In this document: positions 8,274-20,064 of the stretch, one piece after another
Numbering within the stretch: position 1 is the stretch's first letter
Layout of the letters: every line of letters starts with the position of its first letter
Source: Paraniabella defluvii
Lineage (GTDB): Bacteria; Bacteroidota; Bacteroidia; Chitinophagales; Chitinophagaceae
Reading direction: 5' to 3'
Assembly: GCA_019316985.1 (NCBI GenBank)
Contig: CP079215.1
Coordinates: 4,712,001 to 4,776,000 of the forward strand
Length of the DNA stretch: 64,000 bases
Program-made: the position numbers and the translations under genes
The notes under the pieces: generated by a model
Told to the model about the DNA's origin: nothing
The model's input: only the letters and a program-made list of their open reading frames with translations
The model's database searches: none

Positions 8274-11200
8274 TTACCTATCTTTAGTTGACCTGTGTTT
8301 TTGGTTGATCTTTTTAACGATGGCATCCAGGTCATGTACCGCATCCACAATCATATCCAGTATTTCCTGCAGTTCTGCAGAAATATTTATTTCTGTATCT
8401 TTAATAAGAGCCGCTAATCCCAGCAGCCTGGCCAAAGGCGCTCTTACCTCGTGCGATTGCGACCAGGCAATGTCTTTCAGTGTTTTATTATATTGTTCAA
8501 TGGAGCTGACATAGCTAACCTGTTCGGTAATATCCCTGAAAAATATAGATAGCCCTGTGGCAGAAGGAAATGCTCCTACGTCAAACCAGGAACGGGTTCC
8601 TTCGTAATAGGCCTGGAAGTACCTGGATTGCCCGGTTTTCATAGCCTCCAGATAGTTATGATAAAAGGGGTATTTACGGCGTCTGCATATACCTCCCAAA
8701 GATTGCGGTTGATGATATCTTCCCGTTTACGTCCGAGGAGGTATTCCGCCTTGCTGTTCCAATAAGTTACCTTCCAGGAAAGGTCTACGGCAAAAAAGCA
8801 TCACCGATTCTTTCAAGTATCATTTCTTTTTCCCGTAAGGCTTCTGTAGCGGCCAGCTGGTTTTTTTAATCATATCGATATCCTGGAGGCTTCCTACCAG
8901 TCGTACACAGGCGCCGTTCACATATTGGGGCTCACCTACCGACCGAACCCATTTAACCTCGTTCTGACGGGTAATGATCTGCGATTCGAGGTCCCATTTT
9001 TGCCGTTTTCTACAGCCATTGTCACCCTGGCAATAATAGCATCCCTGTAAGCCCCTTCCTTGTAAAACGCCATTGCTTCCTCGAAATTGGGGTTATAGGT
9101 CTCGTCGGAAATGCCATGTATCTGCCTGGTCATGGAAGACCAGTGTATTTCCTGGTTGATCAGGTCGATTTCCCATGCTCCTATTTTGGCCAGGCTGGTT
9201 GCTTTGTCGAGCAATAGCTCCAGCTCTTTTTCTCCGTTATGTCTTTTGCAACGCTAAATACCAGCCCTTCGGAAGACGGCGCTGTTGCTGTCCACGCAAT
9301 CCATTTCAAGCTTCCGTCGGGAGTCATAAACCTGTTTTCAAAATATACAACAGGATTGCCTTTTTTAAGGTGGTTGATTTGTTCTATGGTGTGTTCCCGG
9401 TCTTCAGGGTAAACAAAATAAGTTATAGGATGGGAGAGTAGCTCCTGTTCAGTATACCCGAGAATAGTGCTCATAGCCGGGTTAATCTTTCTCAGAAAAC
9501 CATCAATGCCTGCTATACAGATTATATCCGGTACAAAGTCGAAAAGCTGGCTCAGTTCCTCCTCGGCTTGTTTCCGGCTTATTTCCGACGCCAGGTCTGA
9601 GTCAAAGCTGTCGAGTAATGCAGGGAAGAGCCTGGATTCAACATTGTCTCCGGTCAGGCCCAGCATCACTACTCCTTTTATGTCGTTATTATGTGAAAGC
9701 GGGATGGCATACATCGAGGTAATACCGGCGTCTTTTGCATACCGGTTGCGCCTGAATCTTACGTCGGTGGCCAGGCTTTCCCAATGCAGTATTTCGCCCG
9801 ATTGCCAGCAAACACCAGGCATGCCGCATCCTTTTTCAAACTGGAGGAAGCCGGATAAAGGCGGGTAAAATTTTTCTTCGATATTATCAGCTGCGCTGAA
9901 GGCCACTAAGTTAATGAGTTGTTTGCCGTTCCCCACTATCCAGACCTCCGCCAGGTCAAAGTTGCCTATCGCGCGAATAGAGCGTAGTACAGCGTGCAGC
10001 GCATCTTTAAGTTTATTTTCTGATTGAAAGGCGCTGCTGATCGCACTTTTCAGCTCATTTCGCAAAGCCTTTCTTTTTACCTCCGTAATATCACTGGTTG
10101 CCCCGATTAACCGCACAGCATTACCGCCGTTGTCTCTGAGGATATATGCCCGGCTCTTTACAAATAAATAGGCTCCTTTATGGGTGAAACAGCGGTATTC
10201 GTCATTCAAAAAGCTGCGCCACTGTTAATGGAATCTTTTAATCCTTCCAGTACTTTTTCCGGTCCTCTGTAATGATATGGTCTTCCCATTGCGTTTCAGC
10301 CGCTCCGGAAATGCCCAGGTGAAGCAGGCTTTCACTTTGGCCGGTACTCCACACCACCGTATTGGTTTGAATATCCCAATCCCATATGATGTCAGACACG
10401 GCTTTGGTAACATAATCATATCGCTCCAGGTTCTGTTGCAGGGAAATGGACATCAGCTTTTGAGAGGTGATATCCTGAACGGTTCCTTCCAGGTATTCAG
10501 CCTGGCCGGCTGTATTTTTTTAAGAATGCCTTTTCCATGTACCCATTTGAGGTTCCCGTCGGCAGCGTAAATCCGGTGCTCCATGTCATATCCGTTAAAT
10601 TCGATATCTGATAAGGAAGCGGGCGCTGGAAACAGCATGCGGTCATCGGGGTGAACCGAATTTAAAAAAGTTGTATAGCCAGGTTCAAAGGAATGTTTAT
10701 CAACTCCCCAGATTTCATACACTTCATCAGACCAAAACATTTTACCCGTGTTGAAATTATATTGCCAGTACCCGATTTTAGCGATCGTTTGGGCCGCAAT
10801 CAGCTTGTCCTGCAGATCTGCCAGGGTACACATGGCCTGTTCGCGTTCTGTTACGTCCGTACATGAAAGCAGTATGCAATTTCTCCCCTCACCTTTGAAC
10901 AGGAAGAAGGAAACTTCTAGTTTTAGCGATGTTTGATCTGTTTTTGTATAGGCGAGTATATGCCGGCGATTATCATTATGCAGGTTATTGTTGTTCTTTA
11001 ATACAGAGAGCCCGTCCATTAAAATAAAAATGTTATGGCCTACCAGCTTCTCCCTTGTCTGCCCCAGCATATCCATAGCTCTTTGGTTCACGCTAAACAC
11101 CTTGCCGGTTCCGGCTTCGAATAAGATATGAGCAAGAGGGCTGACCTGGAACAATAGTTCGAACTGACTTTCGTACCCGGGTTGATGTTGTCCTTCGGAA

Positions 11201-11416
11201 TTCAACCTGTTGTACTTTTTAATAAACCGGCTTAAAACAAGGTATAACAACAATGCTGTACAGAAAACAAACAGGAAGTTTTTTACCAGCTGAGGGAAGG
11301 CTCCCCGCGGCTGCTCAGGAAAAAAAAAGTACGGTCAGCTTATCGCTGAGGTAGAGACATAACATGCCTGCCACCAGGTAAAGGAGGGTTATTGGGAGGG
11401 CTTTTACGAATTTCAT
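8274..11416 (-). CDS. Membrane PAS/GAF sensor protein with HisKA-like C-terminus (multiply frameshifted)
   Basis: Reconnected length is about 1,045 residues from the ATG at 11416 (MKFVKALPITLLYLVAGM). Two membrane helices occupy residues ~1-75. Then come a PAS (FQVSPLAHILFEAGTGKVFS), a PAS with GYWQYNFNTGKMFWSDEVYE, further PAS material with PAC ends (RLIGATSDITE), a GAF domain (LAEVWIVGNGKQLINLVAFS), a PAS (FDFVPDIICIAGIDGFLRKI), one or two more PAS and a dimerisation/phosphoacceptor-like helix, AWSQSHEVRAPLARLLGL. The protein ends ~60 residues later at a natural stop, so no HATPase_c domain is encoded. It may therefore be a signalling partner rather than a kinase. At least seven indels break it, including a 9-T run near 11320 where 8 are needed. 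Confidence 0.7.
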
Positions 11417-11600
11417 CACTTTCCTTTTTCTCTTCAGGACCGGAAATATACTGCAAGAAACCCATAAACAAAAGCCGTGTTTATAATATTCTGGCGATCA
11501 GGCAGGTCATATAAATCGTAGCGGCAAGTAAGAAATCAGCAGGCTGGTTAACCGGCTTTGGCGCGCCGTTTGTATATATTTCATCAGAAAAATTCAAACG

Positions 11601-11936
11601 ATGAGAAGTGAAGTGGAAAAAGCTGATGCCGGGTTACTGTATCAGCTAAAAGACCGGAAAAGAAGATTTATTATCCTGGAACCCCATCAAAATATAAAAG
11701 CCCCCGCCGATGAACCCGGCAAGTGTACGTTAAGCCTGAATCATTATGACGCTCTTGTAAAAGCCCGGGCACACAGTAAGAGGTTGAAAGGTAAATACAC
11801 TTTCATATTTGACCTGGAAAACGAAAGTCATTTTTATAAGCTGCAACAACTGTTGGGCGACAGTTCCTCTTTTGATGTTTATGTAGCCCTGAATACCGAT
11901 GAATTTGCCGGGACTCAAATGGCGCCTTTAAAGTAA
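11601..11936 (+). CDS. Hypothetical protein, 111 residues
   Basis: An intact frame starting MRSEVEKADAGLLYQLKDRK. It is soluble, with mixed charge and no signal peptide. Predicted beta strands (RFIILEPHQ, KYTFIFDLEN, FDVYVALNT) alternate with helices. I do not recognise the family. It is divergent from the PAS sensor gene (184-base gap) and is followed by a perfect 10-bp hairpin at 11965-11988, so it is probably transcribed alone. Function cannot be inferred. Confidence 0.55.
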   Translation: MRSEVEKADAGLLYQLKDRKRRFIILEPHQNIKAPADEPGKCTLSLNHYDALVKARAHSKRLKGKYTFIFDLENESHFYKLQQLLGDSSSFDVYVALNTDEFAGTQMAPLK

Positions 11937-11964
11937 CGAAGCTTTACCGGGCTTATGCTACGAT

Positions 11965-11988
11965 TTTTGCAGGATTTGTCCTGCAAAA
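11965..11988. terminator. Hairpin after the 111-residue hypothetical gene
   Basis: TTTTGCAGGA (11965-11974) and TCCTGCAAAA (11979-11988) form a perfect 10-bp stem with a TTTG loop, 29 bases past the stop codon. No T-run follows on the plus strand, so it may be an mRNA 3'-end structure or an attenuating hairpin rather than a full terminator. Confidence 0.4.
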
Positions 11989-12140
11989 GGGGATTTATAT
12001 GCAGTTGCTCAGAAATAAGATAAATTATTTTTTGTTATTAAAAGGGAAGGGCGTATATTGGGCTTAGTAATTTAAGTTATTGATTTTTTGCTTATTAGAT
12101 GCCGAAGGAATTTATTGAATCATGATTTTTTTAGTTGTTG

Positions 12141-12170
12141 AAAATGACGGGTTATACCCGTCATTTTTTT
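12141..12170 (+). terminator. Intrinsic terminator, 12-bp perfect stem
   Basis: AAAATGACGGGT (12141-12152) pairs perfectly with ACCCGTCATTTT (12156-12167) around a TAT loop, and the T-run extends to 12170. Because the stem begins with A and ends with T it could stop transcription from both sides. The nearest upstream plus-strand gene ends at 11936. The ~150 bases between the two hairpins contain no ORF I can support, so an untranslated RNA ending here is possible. Confidence 0.7.
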
Positions 12171-12293
12171 GAAGTGACTGTCTGTCCGGCAACCCCGTCA
12201 AGCGCTACTTATTCATGCCTGTTGCCCTGCGTTGCTGCTTTTCTTTTTCATTCGTTCGCGAATGCCGCCTTCTACTCCCGGCGTGGGCAGTGA

Positions 12294-12519
12294 TTGATAA
12301 AGATTTCCCTGGGTTGGGGAACCGGCGGGGTTATTGTTGCTTGGTATTTATGTACCATATTCGACCCAGCACGCTCCACTGATCGATTTTTTATCAGGGC
12401 TTTTGCTGTTATCTTCTATGTGGATACTCGGCGTGAAGTCTTGGTTCTTCTTCGCAGTAGGTGCATTAACCATTGTGGTAACCACACTCAGCGGGCGCAG
12501 GCGATTTCCTAAACCATGA
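12294..12519 (+). CDS. Possible small membrane protein (frameshifted)
   Basis: Two overlapping frames join into one plausible 74-residue protein if a GGGG run near 12327 is read as GGG: ISLGWGTGG followed by LLLLGIYVPYSTQ, then the hydrophobic stretches FLSGLLLLSSMWILG and WFFFAVGALTIVVTTL, and a basic end GRRRFPKP. That is two or three membrane helices with a positively charged cytoplasmic tail, which is a realistic pattern. The only start is TTG at 12294 directly after a TGA, so the true N-terminus is unclear. No family recognised. Confidence 0.35.
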
Positions 12520-13066
12520 TTAAAAGCATTTCTTGTAAAAAAGAAGGCCGGGAACACCTAAAAATAGCCGAGATCTAACCCCATCCTGATAGCACTGCCG
12601 GCTACCACTAATCAAAGCATATACTATCTGTTTCTGACTTTTTGTCGGGTAAGGGATTCTTCTTCCCGGTGACAATACGAGCATTCAGGATGCTGGTGGT
12701 TTTGTTGCAACTCCCGCAGGGATCAGCTCTCTGAAGAAGAAAAAAATCAGGGTCTCCCGGTTCAAATAAAAGCCAAGGCCGGTCAAGAGGGCAAGAACTA
12801 CCTTTTTGTACAAAAACTACCCAAAATCTGCGTACTGTACAAAACTATACCATTTTCGAATGAAACCCACCCGTTCCCGGTTCATGTCCATGCTACATTC
12901 GTTGTCAACGATACACCGCCTGTATGTCCGGGTATAATTCACTAAGTGGTGAATAAACAGAAGTTCAGGAAGCGATCCATTTTAGATGGGCGTCGACAAA
13001 TAGATCAGCGATTCTTGACAAATTGGCGGAGCATAACCATTGCTGATAAACGTAAAACGATTGTAT
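12520..13066. other. Intergenic region before the LacI gene with a degenerate direct repeat
   Basis: No ORF in these 547 bases has gene-like composition. The notable element is a ~15-20-base direct repeat: TGTACAAAAACTACCC at 12807 and TGTACAAAACTATACC at 12836, spaced 29 bases, about 230 bases before the lacI-type start. On the minus strand the second copy contains TAGTTTTG, a match to the TAnnTTTG box, but no minus-strand gene lies in the direction it would transcribe. I see nothing else. Confidence 0.35.
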
Positions 13067-14187
13067 ATGAAAGGTAATTCGATAACGATTGTAGATATTG
13101 CTAAAAAATTAAATATATCTAAGTCAACGGTTTCCCGTGCGTTAACCAACAATCCTAATGTTAATCCTGATACCCGGCAGAAGGTATTGGCATTGGCCGA
13201 CCAGCTGGCGTATCAGCCTAACATGTTATCGATTGGTTTACGAACGAACAAAACCAAAACAATCGGGATTGTAGTGCCGGAGCTGATCTCATCTTTTTAT
13301 CCAATGGTGATGGCTGGTGCACAGGAAGAAGCTGCCAGGCAGGGCTTTTCCCTACTGATGGCTTCCAGTAATGAAACTTACGCAACGGAGGTTTCCAACT
13401 CAAAGGTGATGCTGGCCAATTGCGTGGATGGTGTATTGGTATCCATTACTAAAGAAACTATCAACTATGATCACTGGATGACTTTTTATCGCAGGGGCAT
13501 TCCTATTGTGTTTTTCGACCGGGTATGTGGAGAAATGATGGTTCCCAAAGTAGTGGTAAGCGATTATGAATCTTCTTTCAATGCAGTGGCACACCTGATA
13601 GCATCGGGCAGAAAGCGCATTGCGTACCTGGCGGGCCCGGCGCAAATGCAGATCACACAGAAAAGGTTGAACGGATACCGTGCTGCACTCAATAAGCATG
13701 GTCTTGGATATGATGAAGACCTGGTAGTTGATACTGATCTCAACCTGACTAATGTAAAAATGCAGGTGAAACACCTGGTGGAGCAAAAGCGGCCTGTTGA
13801 TGCCATTTTCGCGGCTAATGATACCATCGCTATTGAAGCGATACAGGTGCTTAAAAAAATGAACAAAAGAGTACCGGAAGATATTGCGGTAGTGGGTTTT
13901 GGCGATCATTACGGATCAGGCTTTGCCGACCCCGCCCTCACTACCATTGCAGTACCCAACCGGGAAATAGGTAAAACTGCGATGTCGCTGTTATTCAGTT
14001 TAATGGATAAAGAGGCAGCTGCCTGGAAACCGATCACGCGTATTCTTGATGGGGAACTGGTAGTGAGGCAATCATCCATAAAGCCCGAGCCAATGGTATC
14101 TTATGTTTCTTCCTATCCCGGCGTATTCCAGATGAACAGCATACATAACCGGGAGTTTTCTGACGATAAAAAAGAAAGGCGATTTAA
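13067..14187 (+). CDS. LacI-family transcriptional regulator
   Basis: The ATG at 13067 (MKGNSITIVDIAKKLNISKS) is chosen over an upstream TTG because the LacI helix-turn-helix DIAKKLNISKSTVSRALTNN begins at residue ~9. The hinge LSIGLRTNKTKTIGIVVPEL leads into a periplasmic-binding-protein sensor (residues ~65-340) with AIFAANDTIAIEAIQVLKKM, VVGFGDH and the terminal ILDGELVVRQSS. The frame as given runs to 14260, 74 bases into the next gene. One extra A in the GATAAAAAAG run near 14170 would instead end it at TAATG (14185-14187), which I adopt. It is the first gene of the PUL and translationally coupled to the GH36. LacI-type palindromes before the first susC are its likely targets. Confidence 0.88.
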
Positions 14188-16256
14188 TGAGGCTTTTTCT
14201 GAAAATAATTGGACTGGTGCTGGTGCCATTTGCAGCTTCATCTCAAAATGGTTACTATAGCCGTTTAGAGAAGGATACCCTGGTAATAGGTAATGGATTG
14301 GTTGAAAGAAAGTTTACCTGGAATAAAGGGAACCTGATCACCTATAGTCTTACCAACAAAAGCAATAAACATACCTGGTTGAATCAATCCCAATCACCGG
14401 ATTTTTCAGTGTCGGGTAGCCAGGTTCCGGCCCGCAATAGCTCATTTGCTTACACAGAAGTGGCTGAAAACTCCATCCGGCCGGGATACCTGGAAACGAC
14501 CGTAGGCTTCACTGTAGGAACTTTGGAAGTAAAAAGAGTTTTTCGCATTTATAAAGACTGCCCGGTTATTGCCTGCGATACTTATCTCAAGGGAAAGATG
14601 AATCAAACTTCGGAAAGATCGGCCACCAGCCAGGAGATCAGAAGAATATAGAGTTTGCCGCAGACATGCAATCAGGCCGGTATCTGGTATATTGGATCAG
14701 TTGAAACCAGGCGGCTTTCACTGGCAAACAAGAGTTGTAGAATTTTACGATATCACAGATTGGAACAATAACCTGGTTTTTGAAACGAATATCATCCCTT
14801 ACCGAAAAAAATTCATATAGGGGTAATCTTTTGTTCGCGCATGATATGGAGGCGGATGCAGGATTTTTTTACTGAAGGAAGCGCCTTCTTCAACAACACA
14901 ACTGGCTTACCCCGGCAATGATTTTACTATGGAATTCGGTCACTTTATGGTTGCCGGACCAGGCTTAACACCTAAAGACATTAAAGAAGAGACGAATGGC
15001 GTAAAGCATACAGTGTTGTGACCGGCGTATATAATGGAGGAGAAATCAACCGGCTTACTGCCCTACGTAGCTATCAAAAAAATATGCGGAAGCTGCTTCC
15101 GGGCCGTGATGAGATGGTGATGATGAACACCTGGGGCGACAGGAGCCAGGACTCCCGGGTGAATGAACAATTCAGTTTATTGGAGGTTGAGAGAGCGGCA
15201 CAGCTGGGCATTACACATTTCCAGATAGATGATGGCTGGCAACAGGGAAAAAGCCCGAACTCAGCAGTAGCGAAAGGCTCTTTTGACAATATATGGAACA
15301 ATCCTGATTACTGGACCCCGATCCGGTTAAATATCCCCGTGGCCTGGGTCCTGTAGTTAAAAAAGGAAAGAAGCTGGGTGTAGAAATCTGTCTCTGGTTC
15401 AATCCAAGTGTACAAAATAATTATGCCGACTGGGAAAAAGATGCGCAGGCCCTGGTAAAATTGTATCAAACCTATGGTATCCGCACTTTTAAAATAGACG
15501 GATTAGCGATACCTACCAAACAGGCTGAGATCAACCTTCGTAAATTGTTTGACCGCGTGCTGGAGGCAAGTAATAATAATGTGGTATTTAACCTGGATGC
15601 AACCGCCGGACGCAGGAGTGGCTATCATTCTTTCAACGAGTATGGCAATATCTTCCTGGAAAACCGTTACACAGACTGGCAGAACTATTATCCTTACTGG
15701 ACCTTGCGTAATCTCTGGTTATTGTCTAAATATGTGCCTGCAGAAAAATTACAAATCGAATTCCTGAATAAATGGCGTAATGCCGACAAGTATGGAAAGG
15801 ATGTTTTTGCACCTGCTCACTACTCTTTTGAATACCTCTTCTCTGTTACTATGGCTGCTCAACCGCTGGCCTGGTTTGAAGGGACCGGTTTGCCCGCGGA
15901 GGCATTGGGTCTGGCTAAAGTGATCAAAGCCTATAAAAAGATTCAACATGATTTTCATAAAGGAACCATTCTGCCCATTGGAGATGAACCGTCAGGCCGG
16001 TCATGGACGGGCTTTCAATCTATACATAAGGGTTATGGTTATCTGCTTGTTTTCCGCGAAAAATCCGCAACAACACGCAACAATAAAAACCTGGTTGCCC
16101 GAAAATACGAAGTTGATTTGCACAAAAATATTAGGGAGTGGCCTGAATATAAACCAGGTTACCGGTCCCGGCGGCACATTGAAACTGCAGCTAGAAAAGG
16201 AGAATGATTACGTTTTATATAAATACCAATTAGCCGGATCCGGCCATTCAAAATAG
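14187..16256 (+). CDS. GH36-type alpha-galactosidase, secreted (frameshifted)
   Basis: About 690 residues. The N-terminus MRLFLKIIGLVLVPFAASSQ is a signal peptide. An N-terminal beta-sandwich (residues ~25-270) precedes a TIM barrel with the clan-D signatures MMNTWGD, THFQIDDGWQQG, GVEICLWFNP, RTFKIDG (probable nucleophile Asp) and FNEYGNIFLENRYTDW (candidate acid/base Asp), then a C-terminal beta-domain. These match GH36 melibiase-like enzymes, which remove terminal alpha-galactose with retention. Several indels break the frame near 14635, 14690, 14815, 14870, 14995, 15345 and 16130; the gap 14652-15017 translates into the expected continuation (for example FHWQTRVVEFYDITDWNNN). The start overlaps the LacI stop. 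The following GH97 gene, with similar predicted specificity, suggests alpha-galactosyl branches on the target glycan. Confidence 0.78.
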
Positions 16257-16267
16257 AAGATAAATTC

Positions 16268-18259
16268 ATGCGATTTTTTTACTAACGTTTTGCCTGTTGA
16301 GTGGCATCGCCCCGCTTGTTGCTCAACGAAATTTTAAGCTGCAATCACCCGATGGCAAGCTGTCTGTCAGCATCCAGGTGGGAAAGCAGATTACGTATTC
16401 GGTGATTCATGAAAAAGACTTAGTGCTCAGCCCTTCACCGGTGGCTATGGAACTGGGGATGGATCAGCGTTTGGGGTGGGCTCAACCTTCAAGAGAGCTC
16501 ATACTACAACTGTAAACCAGGAGATCCGCACGGTCCTATATAAAAAAACTACCATTACCGATCATTGTAAAGAATTGGTATTGGAATTTAAAGAAGGCTT
16601 TAACCTGGTGTTCAGGGCTTATAATGAGGGGGCTGCATATCGTTTTGTATCAACCCGGCAAACCGGCTTTAAGGTAAAAAATGAACCGGTGGTTTTCAAC
16701 TTCGCCAAAGATTATGATGTATGGGTACCTTATGTTAAAAGCAAAGCCAAAGATATAGAGGGGCAGTACTTTAATTCCTTTGAAAATACTTATACCTACA
16801 CGTCTTTAAGCAAAATGAGTCAGAGCAGGCTGGCATTTACGCCACTGTTGGTGGCATTGAATAACGGTAAAAAGTTTGTATTGCAGAATCTGACCTGGAG
16901 AGCTACCCGGGTATGTACCTGATTAACCGTGATGGAACTACTTCTTTGCAGTCCGATTTTGCTTCTTATCCATTAACAACAGAACAGGGTGGTCATAACC
17001 AGTTACAGCAACTGGTTACATCAAGGGCGCCTTATATCGCGCAATGTAAAGGCGCAACAAATTTTCCATGGAGGATATTGATCGTATCAACCAGTGATAA
17101 GGAGTTGCTGGATAATGATATAGTCTATAAGCTGGCTGCTCCTTCACGCATTAATGATGGGGCATGGATTAAACCCGGCAAAGTGGCCTGGGAGTGGTGG
17201 AATCACTGGGGCATTTCGGGCGTTGACTTTGAAGCAGGTGTTAACACACCTACCTATATGGCCTATATTGATTTTGCTACTAAAAACGGTATTGGGTATG
17301 TAATACTGGATGAGGGTTGGGCAGTTAATCTGAAAGCAGACCTGATGCAGGTAGTGCCGAGATCGACCTGGAGAAACTGGTTGCCTATGGAAAGCAAAAA
17401 AATGTGGGGATTATTTTATGGGCGGGTTATTATGCTTTTGACCGTGATATGAAAAAAGTATGTAAGCATTATTCTGAGATGGGGGTAAAAGGTTTTAAGA
17501 TCGATTTTATGGACCGCGATGATCAGCCCATGGTAGACTTTCATTACCGTGCGGCCCGAACAGCAGCCCAATATAAACTGCTTGTAGACTTTCATGGCAC
17601 GTATAAGCCAACAGGTTTAAATCGCACCTATCCTAATGTGATCAATTACGAAGCGGTGAACGGACTGGAGCAAATGAAATGGACCGGGCCTGAAATGGAT
17701 ATGGTAACTTATGATGTTACGATGCCTTTTATTCGGATGGTTGCGGGTCCTGTAGACTATACGCAGGGTGCGATGCGCAATGCGACCAAAAGAACACATA
17801 GAGGTATTAACGATGAACCCATGAGCCAGGGCACCGTTGCCGGCAGCTCGCCGAATTTGTAGTGTTCGAATCTCCTTTAAATATGTTGTGTGATAGCCCC
17901 GATAACTATGAAAAGGAAGCAGAGTGTACAGCATTTATTGCGCATATTCCTACCGTATGGGATCGCACTATTAGCTTAGATGGCGCTGTTGGGCAATATA
18001 TTGCTATCGCGCGGCAAAAAGGAGACGAGTGGTATGTGGGTGGATTGACAAACTGGGAAGCACGCACCCTGGAAATTGATTTGTCATTTTTAGGCGCCGG
18101 CGATTTTACTGCAGAAGTTTTCAGGGATGGGGCTAATGCCAACCGTATCGCATCTGACTATAAAAGGAAATAGTAGGCATTCCATCTAACCGGAAAATGA
18201 CCCTGAAGATGGCGCAGGGTGGGGGCTTCGCATTAAAAATTTACAGGAAAAAAAAATAA
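16268..18259 (+). CDS. GH97 glycoside hydrolase, probable retaining alpha-galactosidase (frameshifted)
   Basis: About 664 residues. Restoring one T near 16280 gives the signal peptide MRFFLLTFCLLSGIAPLVAQ. The N-terminal beta-super-sandwich (SPDGKLSVSIQVGKQITYSV; FRAYNEGAAYRF) leads to the catalytic barrel with WEWWNHWGISG, GYVILDEGW, GFKIDFMDRDDQ, LLVDFHGTYKPTGLNRTYPN and NYEAVNGLEQMKW, all GH97 hallmarks. In GH97 the Asp-bearing type (nucleophile Asp in the KIDF-MDRDD region) is the retaining alpha-galactosidase, unlike the inverting SusB alpha-glucosidase, so alpha-galactosidase is favoured by inference. Indels lie near 16280, 16480, 16900, 17365, 17845 and 18170; the last restores ~28 residues and moves the stop to 18259, seven bases before the next start. 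Periplasmic. Confidence 0.85.
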
Positions 18260-18265
18260 GTGAGC

Positions 18266-20049
18266 ATGATCAGCAGAAGTTTTATAATGACGGTTGTTAT
18301 AATTTGCATTGCAATAAGTATCAGTAATGCACAGCAGCTGATAGCCAATGTATATGGCCGCAATACACAGTCGTTGAATGGGAAGTGGGACGCTATTATA
18401 GATTTATACGATCAGGGGCGTAAAAACAAGATCTACCTTAACAAAAAACCAGAAGGTAAAACAGATTTTTATGAATATGCTTTTGAGAATGGGTTGAGGC
18501 TTAATGTACCGTCTGACTGGAATAGCCAATTACCGGAGCTAAAGTATTATGAAGGTACCGTATGGTACGCCAGGCGTTTTGATGCAGCTAAAATGCCGGG
18601 AGAACGCCTGTTCCTGTACTTCGGCGCAGTAAGCTATCGTTGCCGTATTTATTTAAACGGGCAGGAGATTGGCCGGCATGAGGGAGGGTTTACGCCATTT
18701 CAGGTAGAAGTAACAAATGCCGTTAAGGCAGCTGGCAACTTCCTGGTAGTGGAAGCTAATAATACCCGTACTAAAGATGCAATGCCTGCAATGGCTTTTG
18801 ATTGGTGGAATTATGGTGGTATTACCCGGGATGTTTTCCTGGTAAAGACACCGGCCGTTTTTATTGAGGATTATTTTGTACAGTTAAATAAATATAAGAC
18901 AGACCAGGTAGATGCCCGCGTCCAACTCTCCGAAACAGCAGCCAATAAAAACATAGAACTGAACATACCCGAACTGAACGTAAAACAATGCCTGACTACT
19001 GATCAAAATGGAATGGTATCGGTTTCGTTTAAAGTGAAGAACCTGGAACGTTGGTCTCCTGCCTTCCCTAAATTATATAAAGTGATCATCAGTTCTGAAA
19101 CTGACCAGGTAGAAGAATCCATAGGCTTTCGTAACCTGTATGTCAAAGGCGAAGATATCTACCTGAATGATCAACCCATATTCCTCAAGGCAACCAGTTT
19201 TCATGAAGAAATACCGCAGCGGCAGGGACGTGCTTTTTCTGAAGCAGATGCTGCGATGTTATTATCGGAGGCAAAAGCACTGGGATGTAACATGATTCGG
19301 CTGGCGCATTATCCGCAGAATGAACATACCATTCGGCTGGCTGAAAAAATGGGTTTCCTGCTTTGGGAAGAAATACCGGTTTGGCAGGGCATTGATTTTG
19401 AAAATAATGAAACACGTGTTAAAGCCGGTAACATGATCAGGGAAATGGTGATCCGCGATAAAAACCGCTGTGCGCTTGCCTTCTGGGGTGTAGCCAATGA
19501 AACCCAGCCTTCCGCATCGCGTAACGGTTTTTTAAAATACCTGGTTCAGACCTGTAAAAGCATGGATACTTCCAGGCTGATCACTGCTGCATTCGATCTG
19601 GTTCGGTTTGATAAAGCGAAGCAACAGTTCGTTATGGACGACCCTTTTATAAAAGAACTGGATGTGGTTGCCGTTAATAAATATATGGGGTGGTATCACC
19701 AATGGCCGGTGAGTCCTGATAAAGCCATCTGGAATGTGGCCAAGGGACAACCACTGATCATTTCTGAATTTGGTGGGAAGCCCTGCTGGGGCAAACGGGC
19801 AATGCCGATATAGTAAGCTCCTGGAGCGAAGATTACCAGGCTACGCTATATCGTGATAACCTGGCTATGTTTAAAAACATACCGAACCTGCGTGGCACAG
19901 CACCATGGATATTATTCGACTTCCGGTCACCCTTCCGTTTTCATCCCACTAACCAGGATGGCTGGAACCGCAAGGGATTGGTTTCTGACCAGGGCATTCG
20001 CAAAAAAGCCTGGTACCTGATGAAGGCCTATTACGATAGCATTAAATAA
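18266..20049 (+). CDS. GH2 beta-galactosidase/beta-glucuronidase-type hydrolase (one frameshift)
   Basis: About 594 residues. MISRSFIMTVVIICIAISIS then NAQQ is a signal peptide. Domains follow GH2 order: sugar-binding jelly roll (SDWNSQLPELKYYEGTVWYA, IYLNGQEIGRHEGGFTPFQV), immunoglobulin-like (~205-300) and TIM barrel (~300 on) with LKATSFHEE, IRLAHYPQNEHTIRLAEKMG, FWGVANET (acid/base Glu) and LIISEFGG (nucleophile Glu). The frame breaks at ~19786 in a G run; one added G restores EALLGQTGNADIVSSWSEDY through FDFRSPFRFHP and GLVSDQGIRKKAWY. Length and the compact C-terminus resemble the beta-glucuronidase branch of GH2 more than the large LacZ type; given the CE15 and GH88 neighbours, beta-glucuronidase is attractive but unproven. 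Confidence 0.85.
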
Positions 20050-20064
20050 AAGAATACTGCATAT

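Noticed and set aside
9467..9868. 133-codon plus-strand ORF
   Set aside because: Antisense to the GAF/PAS part of the sensor gene, which has clear domain motifs on the minus strand.
13400..13909. 169-codon minus-strand ORF
   Set aside because: Shadow of the intact LacI gene.
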